A stretch of DNA of 64,000 bases from NCBI GenBank assembly GCA_037355855.1, contig CM074764.1:3162001-3226000 (forward strand). Direction: 5' to 3'. Below are positions 56,417-64,000 of the stretch, in pieces (position 1 is the first letter of the stretch; each line of letters begins with the position of its first letter). Origin of the DNA: Pseudo-nitzschia pungens. Its lineage: Eukaryota; Bacillariophyta; Bacillariophyceae; Bacillariales; Bacillariaceae. Under the pieces are notes generated by a model. It was not told the origin of the DNA and did no database searches. It worked only from the letters and a program-made list of their open reading frames with translations. The translations under genes were made by a program, and so were the position numbers.

Positions 56417-57344
56417 CTTCCTCCGTTCCGAAATAAGTGTGCGCTTGGCACATACAAGCTTGTCTATCGATCAATTTTCAACCAATTCAAATCGTTCTTT
56501 TTGGGTTAAACTCTCCTCAACTACGTCCTTATGCCCGGTTAGACACTAGTTAGATCAGTGGTATTGGTCTGCCTTTTATTAGGACTTGAAAAGGGCCTGT
56601 TTTGCCCTTCAAATGTGATTTTACCGGTTGAAAGGCTTCCACCTGGCATTTGAACCTCGGGGAAGGTTCTTTGGAAAGCTAAGACACTGAATTTTTGTCT
56701 AGGTATAGGTGATAGAAACAGGAAGAGAGTTCTTGTGCTTTCAGTTGTGTTCCAAAGAGACTCATTTTAGCCCGGGTGGCGTGTCGCATTCGCATTGTTT
56801 TGGTCTACGAGGGACCCAACGCATGCTAAAAATGGTACCTAGAGAATTTTTTCTCTTCTTTTTTTTTCGATCGCGCATTTCGTTTTGTGTGTGTTTTTAC
56901 ACAGTGGAAAAAACAACGTGCAAAAACACGTGCAATTCATGTGCACCTCTTTTCGATCGACTCCTCTGTTCATTCTTTGTTGCTGTTGCACCTCTCTCCA
57001 TCTCCGTTGATTGCTGTTTTTGTCCACCGACCAGTCTCATTCCTCAGTTGCGACAAGAAGCACTGTGGCGGGTGAGTAGAAAGTGTACTGGAACCGGACG
57101 CCATAATGATTCTTTTCACCAATGACGACGGGGAAAGGTCGTCCGACGATCGATCGTCAATTGACGATCGATCTTCAACTGACTCACTCTTTTCTTGCGT
57201 CCTGACCTCTCTCTGTTGGCAGCAATGACCGGGAGGATGGAAGAAGACAGGTAGATTGAGTACTTGAATGGCGTCTCCCGTAATACTTTACACGGCAATC
57301 AACTCGGAACGGCGGCGCGAATCATTCGTTCGATCTCAGCAATT

Positions 57345-57638
57345 AAAAGCGGCGCGTTCGATCCACCTCCTTTCCATCGCCGCCGGGCCCAACCTGTACA
57401 ATTTGGTATTGGTGTACACACCCCAAGCTTGGGAAAACATGGCGCGGACTAGCAGGCGCTAGCAGGCATGGCAACAAGCAGACAGCAACAACAGCAACAA
57501 CAACGCGATCGACCGAAGAAAAAAGCGGCGCGTTCGACCCACCTTCTTTCCATCGACGCGAGGCCCGACCTGTACAATTTGGTAGTGCTGTACACACCCC
57601 AAGCCTGGGAAAACATGGCGCGGACTAGCAGGCGCTAG
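57345..57638 (+). repeat. Two 118-bp direct repeats in the mariner 5' region
   Basis: 57345-57462 and 57521-57638, sharing AAAAGCGGCGCGTTCGA and GGCGCGGACTAGCAGGCGCT, separated by 58 bp rich in CAACAG. Lies upstream of the transposase start, probably in an intron or leader. Confidence 0.8.
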
Positions 57639-57816
57639 TCCGCAAGGCAACAGCAGCAGGGAAGGCAACAGCAGCAGCAATACTAGCACAACAATACGAT
57701 TGAAGGATCGATCGAAGGATCGATCGATCGGACAACAATCAACCATCCGACTAACCACAAACCCTCTCATAATTTTGCAGGTCCCTTCCCCCCCCACACA
57801 CTACATTAACAACAAG

Positions 57817-59457
57817 ATGAACTTTGGACCTGGACTGGAAGCCTTGTTTGCAGCTCTCGATCGTAAAGAAGAGATAGGCTTCGACTTTACGAGTTCGGAA
57901 GCAGATGCCATTGTAAATGGGAGCGAAACCAGCGATACCGGCGCCGGCAGCACTGCAACCTCCGGTGGTACACGCTCCAGTGGTACAAGAGTATGGCAAG
58001 AGTTCATCGCCCAGCAGGACATCCCTCCTGGTGGTAGTACCGGTCCCATCAAGCCCAGGAATCGAAACTTGACAGACAGCGAGAGGCTGAAGGTACTGCT
58101 GCTGCTTGTTCCGTATGAGTTGCCCGATGGGAGGTTACACCGGCGTGCAACTCGCAAAGCTGCTGAGTTCTTCCAGATCCATCCAATGACTTGCAGAAGG
58201 ATTTGGAAGAGATATAAAGAGACCTCTACGGAAGAGTGTCCCGCCGGAGATGTGTCTAACAGGAGAAGCAACTGTGGTCGAAAGGCGAGATCCGTTGAAG
58301 ACCTGGAGGTCATCCGGTCAATACCACACTACCGGAGGGGTGACTTGAGGAGTCTTGCAGAAGCTACTGGTATCCCTAAGACTACTCTTTGGCGTCTTCT
58401 ACAGAAAAATATGCTGAAACGGCATACTGGGACGACGAAGCCGCTACTGACGGATGAGAACAAGGTGCAACGAGTTGAGTGGGCACTATCGCATCTACAC
58501 CATGACGGGAGGTTCCAGAACATGTTTAACGTAGTCCATGTAGACGAAAAGTGGTTTTATATTCGCCGTTTGACTGTGGGAACCTACATTTTGACGGACG
58601 AAGAACCTCCTCCAGAGCCCAAATGTAAGTCGAAACGATATCGGCTGAAAGTTATGTTTTTGTGTGCCGTTGCGCGTCCCAGATATGACACTGCTCGTGG
58701 GCAGTGGTTTGATGGGAAGATCGGTTGTTGGCCGTATGTTTACAAGGAGGCTGCACAGCGATCGTCAAGGAACCGTCCACGAGGTACGCTGGTCACCAAG
58801 ACCAAGAACGTTGACAAGGCGGAGTACAAACGAATGATGTTGGAGAAGGTACTTCCAGCAATCTACGAAAAATGGCCTGACCCAAACGAGGCGATCTTTA
58901 TTCAAGAAGACAATGCGAAGCCTCATCATGCTCACACTCGGGCTGCGGTACGAGAGAAAGCTGTAGGAGACGGCTGGAATATCACCGTCAAGCCTCAACC
59001 GCCAAACAGTCCTGACTTCAACGTTCTCGATTTGGGTTTCTTCGCTTCCATCCAAAACTTGCAGTACAAACAGCAAACACCCCGTGGTCTTGACGGGATT
59101 ATCAGCTCTGTCAAGAAAGCTTTTGCTGACTCACCTCGCCATACGATGAATGATGTGTTCTTGTCCCTGCAGTGTGCTTTGCGGGATTCACTGTCTGTTG
59201 ACGGAGACAACACTTACAAGCTCAGTCACATGGGTAAGGGCAAACTTCGGAGAGAGGGCCGTCTTCCTACCTCTATTACATGCGACCCTAGTCTCATTGC
59301 AAGAGGTCTTGCAGTGTTGGAGGATGCTCGCAATCCTATTCGTTTTGTTCCTGCTACTAATAATGCTAGTGATACTACTGCTGGTAGCACTGAAAACGTC
59401 GCCGCTGAAAATCCTGTAGGTTTGAGTACTGGAAACGCCGTACTCGCAACAGTGTAA
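57817..59457 (+). CDS. Mariner-like transposase, DD39D (546 aa)
   Basis: ATG 57817. The frame is open further left but without an ATG, and TTTGCAG at 57774-57780 looks like the acceptor of a leader intron (possible donor GGTGAGTAG near 57071). N-terminal helix-turn-helix region about 85-215, with RLKVLLLLVPYELPDGRL, MTCRRIWKRYKET and a second turn IPKTTLWRLLQKNML. Catalytic core: VHVDEKWFY (D near 242), FIQEDNAKPH (D near 365) and SPDFNVLDLGFF (D near 405); the spacing between the last two is 39 residues, which defines the plant mariner class. The C-terminus has KLSHMGKGKLRREG. No stop or frameshift, so it may be active. It cuts and pastes DNA at TA. Confidence 0.93.
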   Translation: MNFGPGLEALFAALDRKEEIGFDFTSSEADAIVNGSETSDTGAGSTATSGGTRSSGTRVWQEFIAQQDIPPGGSTGPIKPRNRNLTDSERLKVLLLLVPYELPDGRLHRRATRKAAEFFQIHPMTCRRIWKRYKETSTEECPAGDVSNRRSNCGRKARSVEDLEVIRSIPHYRRGDLRSLAEATGIPKTTLWRLLQKNMLKRHTGTTKPLLTDENKVQRVEWALSHLHHDGRFQNMFNVVHVDEKWFYIRRLTVGTYILTDEEPPPEPKCKSKRYRLKVMFLCAVARPRYDTARGQWFDGKIGCWPYVYKEAAQRSSRNRPRGTLVTKTKNVDKAEYKRMMLEKVLPAIYEKWPDPNEAIFIQEDNAKPHHAHTRAAVREKAVGDGWNITVKPQPPNSPDFNVLDLGFFASIQNLQYKQQTPRGLDGIISSVKKAFADSPRHTMNDVFLSLQCALRDSLSVDGDNTYKLSHMGKGKLRREGRLPTSITCDPSLIARGLAVLEDARNPIRFVPATNNASDTTAGSTENVAAENPVGLSTGNAVLATV

Positions 59458-59619
59458 GGATTGTTCTATAGAAAATTGTGCAGTGCACGAAAAAAAAAAT
59501 TAAAGAAAAATAATTTCGATGTTTGTGGTACACCTTCTACGTATTTTCTACACAAAGCAACACTTATATCGGAACGCAAACACTTCGGTCATCGCACAGT
59601 TATTTCGGAACGGAGGAAG

Positions 59620-60767
59620 TATTTGTTTGAAGGGATGTTGTATTTTAGAACTCGTAGTAGTTCATGTACGTGTAGTACGAAGTCGGTACTTGTACCGTAC
59701 AGTAGGTTACTTCTTACTGTAAGGTTACAGTAATTACCGGTAACTCACTTCGTGAGTGCTTCGTGGTATTTTTTGATTTTTTGATTTTTGAAAGTTAATT
59801 ACTCGTAAGGTCTTACTCCTTTGTACCGTACGGTACTGGTTCTTGGGTTGGACCTCACGTAATGACAATCGTTTGTACGAACTTAGTATTCCTGTATTTT
59901 GTTATGCCACGGTAAGATTACTTTCACGAACGAGTAATACCAGATAAGGTTAAAAATCTTACCGTAATCTTACGATTAACGTGTCCAATTGTTATTTTAT
60001 TTTTTTACTTCGTACTTCGTAATTTTTTGTACTTTGTATTATTACTACCTTACGTAAAGTAATAGCTTACCGTAGTTTCTCTACGATTGCAATTTTTGTG
60101 CAAAAGCAAAGATCCTCTCAGATTTCAATCATACTCTAAATACATAATAAAAGTAAGGTCTTACTTTGGAAATCGGAGGGAGGAGGGAATACTGCAGACG
60201 AACTTGCCTCTTTGGGTTGCATTCATGGCGCGTGGACGCGTGTGCGTCTCAATCTCGGAGGATTACCTTGTATTTAATAACTAACGGTCTACTGAAACAC
60301 ACTCGCCCCGCCATGTCACTTAGGAGTCAAGTTTTGAATTTTGAGCAAGCCGGCTATCACGCAATGTGTTCCCACCAAATCACCCAGGTCCTCACAGTTC
60401 GCGCTGAAAAAAGGAATCAGAAATACGCGGTTTTTCCTGTGAAGCACGGAATGGACCATTCCATGATAGATTCACACTGCAAATGACACACTATCACTAG
60501 CGTCCAGTTCTATGAGATAGGTGCACATCTCAATTGCTGTGTAGGAGTAAACGTTCATCTTGGCAAACAATAGAGGTGCCATTCTTTTCCTTTCGAACTC
60601 GTTGGAAACATCCACTTTCCGCATATTCGTTTCAACGGAAGAGGTGCTGTCGTTGTCGCGATCATCGAACAACTCCGAATTGGATTGCGGTGCGTGCCGC
60701 TCGTTGCAAGGAAGGACAGTAACAAAATATAGCTGGGTGTAAAACCAATCAAGACAGCAATCTGAAA
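59620..60767. other. Intergenic, AT-rich
   Basis: No gene supported. It contains short self-complementary words around TTACCGGTAA (59734), GTACCGTACGGTAC (59822) and runs of T (59999-60010). It includes the presumed promoter of the next gene. Confidence 0.45.
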
Positions 60768-61196
60768 ATGACCACTTCTTGCCGGACGATTGACTCCACC
60801 AACGGTGATCATCCTGTTGCAGGCACTAGTAACAACAGCATCAAATACGGCGACGTCAAACGCGAGGATCTTCAACGAACGAAGGAAAGTAGTCAGCTGT
60901 CGGATACTACTACAAATACGACCGTGGGAAAATCCGAGACTGCTGATTCCGCCAAAGCATCATCTCCCGGAACAAAAGATTTCAGCGGTAGTTCTGGAAT
61001 CAAAGAAAAACGTAACGATGAAATCTCAGCTACTTTAGTAGCTGGCAACGAAGGAAATGATCGCACCTTATCTACGCCTTCATCTTCACAGCATGAGGGG
61101 GATTCTTCCAAGATGGCTGCTACAAGTTCGAGCCCATCGTGTCCTGCAGCGACACCCCGAATCCATTTATTTTCTCCTCCATCCTTATCTATCAAG
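60768..61196 (+). CDS. Putative first coding exon, Ser/Thr-rich, ends at a consensus donor
   Basis: ATG 60768 in the context GAAAATGA, 143 codons to AAG|GTAAGT at 61196/61197 (phase 0). The peptide is hydrophilic and Ser/Thr-rich and ends PRIHLFSPPSLSIK. A strong acceptor TTTTTTATCCTTCAG lies at 61435, giving a possible 239-bp intron and a second piece starting RGNLVKPYWTPSTKF. It may be the 5' part of the CRC gene that follows on the same strand, or a small separate gene. The 200 bp before 61857 contain no AG dinucleotide, so a direct splice to that ATG is impossible; an acceptor at ...GAACAACAG (61934) would be in frame (phase 0). No domain is recognised. Confidence 0.45.
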
Positions 61197-61856
61197 GTAA
61201 GTCCGTTCGGAAAAGCTACGTTATACAATCCTGTAACCAGAGCTTTGATCAATGTTCTGTATGCCATGAGATGAAATCCATCCTATTGTGTTCACGCCTT
61301 TCCATAAGTGAAACGCACTAAACTTGTGGGAATCCAATAAAGCAACTACTCTAATGCAAGAATGCGCTACCCTGGTTTGGATGCGTTGAGTGTTCATTCA
61401 AGTCCCGCTTTTATCTCTTGTTTTTTATCCTTCAGCGAGGAAATCTTGTGAAACCCTATTGGACTCCCTCCACTAAATTTGTTTCATGCGTTTATCATAC
61501 TCAACGCTCAAATAATGCTGTTTTGTTATCTGTTTTCGCATTTCTTCATTTCTTGGTACCGGTAATACCTTACTCGTATCCTCAAAAAAAAATTATTATT
61601 TTTTCATTTTATTGGATTCAACTGATCCACGACTGGAAAAATTACAACGGCTACTTTTCTGAATGATGATTTTTTCCCTTCGTGTATGGCGAAAATTGGT
61701 GTGATATCTTTCTTTCAATCTTGCATCTTGCTATTGTTGCTTCATGGCATTGAATGAATACTCCCATGATTGGTTTATTGGGGGTTTTGATCACTTGGTC
61801 CAAACGCTCATAAAAACACTTTGTCCGTGGGCTTTGAAATCTCATCTGACTTGAAA

Positions 61857-64000
61857 ATGTTTCGTGACATTACGAATGTACCGTTCTCGTCTTCCGTCAA
61901 TGATTGTTACCTCCATACTTGTACTGAACAACAGCAATCCAATGATCGAGTGGACTACGATGAGCTGAACTTGAACGATACGATTATGGGACCAGGAATG
62001 GGGTTTGAATTCGAAGAAGAAGCTTCACCCTGTGGAGATGTAGTCAGGTCATCTCCCTGTATTGGGCTTGGTGTTCAGAGGAAGAGAGAATCCTCCGACT
62101 TAGATCGCCCTTCCTCAGCAAAAAGGCTTCGTGTCCCTCACCATCGCTTTTCACGTTCACAAGAAGCTACTTCTACGAATAATCTGTCATCGTCGACGCC
62201 AAGAACTGGGGCATCTCCGGGGTACCAAAACTTCTATGGGCACTCCCATTCTGTACTGACATACCATGGTGGGAATCGCACACCAAGTCGCGGCAACCCT
62301 CAGCAAGGAGGATACCATTCTGGATATTCTTCATACTATCGTTACCGCTCCCATGAACATTCCCAGTGGGACAGTCGATCACTTCTTTCCCCCGGACTGG
62401 GTACTCCCAAAACAACATACCCCTCTTTCGAGTGTGATGATCACACTCATTCATCTCCTCCCTCATCACCAGGGACTCGAGCAGCATCAAAAATAGCGTC
62501 GGCATCGACACCTGCAGCAAAATCTCCTTTTCGATCTCCACGAAGGGACTCTAGCTGTCACGGTTCAGAATCGAAAAACAATGCAGTGTTTCGCCCATCA
62601 CCGTATTTCAAAAGATGCAACTTTAGCTTCGAGATAGATACTCCAAGCGGAACTTTGCCGACTGAAAATTATTCTCCAACCGGACCTACATTTGAACTAT
62701 TGGGCGAAGATGCACCGTTTTTGGAAGACGATTTGTTTGGAAGTACTCTGATGGGTATCAATCGATCTCCTTCGCACGGCAACTCTGATGGAACGCCTTC
62801 TCCTTCCTCTGCCAAACGTGATAGGCGACCACAAAGATCACCGATGTCTCCCGATGTTAGCGATTTCATATCATTCGATCAACTTGGCGCAATTCACGGA
62901 GATTCAAGACCGTCTCTTCATCATGACAACCACCGCGATATCTCTGCGGATCGCAGATACCCTAACTCGGAAGGACACAATGACACTATGGAAACCGGAA
63001 CCAGAAAGCATCCCAAGGCAAGTGCTGTGACATTGAGTTGTAGGAAGGGCGAGCCTCCAAGTTCGAGATTAGATCCAAGAGCTGAACCTAAACAACTGTG
63101 GCCACCTAGCTCCGATGCAGCTTCAAAAGACCGAACATCCACCAGGGGTGGTCCCCACGGAGCAGTTCGCCTAGAGATTGGCGGTACAGGATCTCTTACC
63201 ACAAGGAAAACGTTAGAAGGAATCAACAACATGATGCAGCAGAGCTCGACCAGTCACAACAAAAGTTCAATAGAACGGAAAAATGTTGTCTCGGGATATG
63301 GCACTACGCCTGGTCGGGGTCAACCTTCTTCACAGCATCATAGAACCTCTCATCATCCATACTCATTTGGCGAAATTAATACTCCAAGCAAGGGATACAG
63401 TTACATGAGGGCAGGCCACGCACGGAGCAGACACAACTCCTATCCACCACCTGGGGCACAGGGTATGAAACCGTATCCTCGTAACGCTGATCATTCATAT
63501 TCTGCTGGAGTTCCTCCGAAACCAATTTATATGAGTCATCTTCCACATCGAGATAACAACCCCTTGTCTCATCAGCACAACAGTGTCCCGTCTTCTGTGG
63601 GAAAAGAAAACAATAAGAAAAAAGCCGCACCGAAAAGAAGTTCTTGTAATTGTAAGAAATCAAAGTGTCTGAAACTGTACTGCGAATGCTTCGCAGCGGA
63701 ACGCTTTTGCCAGGGATGCAATTGCGTCGATTGTCGAAACACACCAGAATTCGGAGAGGATCGTGAAAAGGCGATTAAAGATACGCGTGCTAAGAACTCG
63801 AAAGCTTTCCAACCAAAGCTCGTGATAAAGAATTCTCAAGGTGCAGAGGCCGCAGAAAAGGTCCATAATACAGGTTGCAAATGCAAGAAGTCACAATGTC
63901 TAAAGAAATACTGCGAGGTACGTCAGCTCATGAGTAGATCGTCATCATTATTTTTCAAATTGATGTTCCCCTGACATGCGTGTATTTGCAATCATAGTGT
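61857..64000 (+). CDS. CRC-domain protein (tesmin/TSO1/LIN54-like), runs off the window
   Basis: Exons 61857-63917 and 63998-64000 onward. ATG 61857 (AAAATGT) is the first ATG of the frame, but upstream exons are possible (see 60768). The first ~560 residues are low-complexity, rich in Ser, Pro, His and Asn, including proline-directed SP/TP sites that could be kinase targets. The first CXC motif (about 594-630) reads CNCKKSKCLKLYCECF then CQGCNCVDCRN. The conserved linker follows (NSKAFQPKL), then the second motif starts GCKCKKSQCLKKYCE. A GTACGT donor at 63918 and an acceptor CATAG at 63993-63997 define an 80-bp phase-0 intron, after which TGT supplies the Cys expected in the YCEC consensus. 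CRC proteins bind zinc and the CHR-type DNA element and act in cell-cycle and germline gene control. Confidence 0.9.
63918..63997 (+). other. Intron within the second CXC motif
   Basis: 80 bp, GTACGT...CATAG, phase 0. Splicing restores YCE followed by Cys; reading through ends in a stop near 63974. Confidence 0.85.

Larger units (their letters stand above)
56417..59619 (+). mobile_element. Plant-type mariner transposon (DD39D), apparently complete
   Basis: Terminal inverted repeats start CTTCCTCCGTTCCGAAATAA (27 bp, one mismatch; 56417-56443 and 59593-59619) and are flanked by TA (56415-56416, 59620-59621). This is close to the CTCCCTCCGT ends of plant mariner and Stowaway elements. 3203 bp with one gene (57817-59457). 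Confidence 0.9.

Noticed and set aside
57700..57816. Upstream extension of the mariner transposase frame
   Set aside because: It lacks an ATG and crosses a TTTGCAG acceptor-like site; the family-like start is at 57817.
63918..63974. Continuation of the CRC reading frame to the stop near 63974
   Set aside because: The GTACGT donor, the CATAG acceptor and the restored Cys of the YCEC motif show this is intron sequence.
1..64000. tRNA and rRNA genes
   Set aside because: I looked for cloverleaf-type sequences and conserved rRNA blocks and saw none I could defend; a covariance-model scan would settle this.

Overview
The window looks like nuclear DNA of a diatom or a close stramenopile. The reasons are retrotransposon pol proteins of diatom type (a copia protease with a DSHADT active site), short GT-AG introns (80 and 188 bp), AAAATG-type start contexts, and host genes with eukaryotic domains only. 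No species is named. Roughly three quarters of the window is transposable elements, many nested in each other; recognisable host genes are few.

Layout. 1-2597: the 5' end of a minus-strand gag-like gene cut by the window edge, then a broken copia integrase remnant. 2598-8128: a decayed Ty3/gypsy element with mismatched LTRs. 8129-9949: an unidentified, frame-broken minus-strand coding remnant. 9950-23866: a three-level nest. A DNA transposon with 38-bp terminal inverted repeats and a 771-residue DDE-like transposase holds a tiny gag-only gypsy element (duplicated target CACAG). That element holds an 8.5-kb shuffled copia element (duplicated target TGCCT).

24321-25825: host gene for an atypical E2F repressor with two DNA-binding domains and one intron. 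26595-28430: 5' part of a third copia element. 28431-40866: a minus-strand gypsy element whose 3' LTR was hit by a LINE (21-bp target duplication, inverted 5' part) and whose pol was hit by a nearly intact 9.8-kb copia element (duplicated target TGGGT). 40867-43560: pyrimidine-rich repeats and an 84-bp satellite with a 253-bp higher-order unit. 43561-52925: two gypsy elements in tandem sharing a composite LTR that contains another LTR. 52926-54022: the 3' end of a LINE.

54498-56258: host gene for a SET-domain protein with a signal peptide. 56417-59619: an apparently complete plant-type mariner (DD39D) with TA duplications. 60768-61196: an exon with a perfect donor site. 61857-64000: a CRC/tesmin (LIN54/TSO1-type) gene that runs off the window.

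E2F and CRC proteins belong to the same cell-cycle repressor machinery (DREAM/MuvB) in other eukaryotes, so two cell-cycle regulators and a SET protein survive between blocks of transposons. The elements appear to differ in age. LTR pairs of both long copia copies look almost identical, whereas the gypsy element at 2.6-8.1 kb and the copia relic at 1.2-2.6 kb are clearly old.
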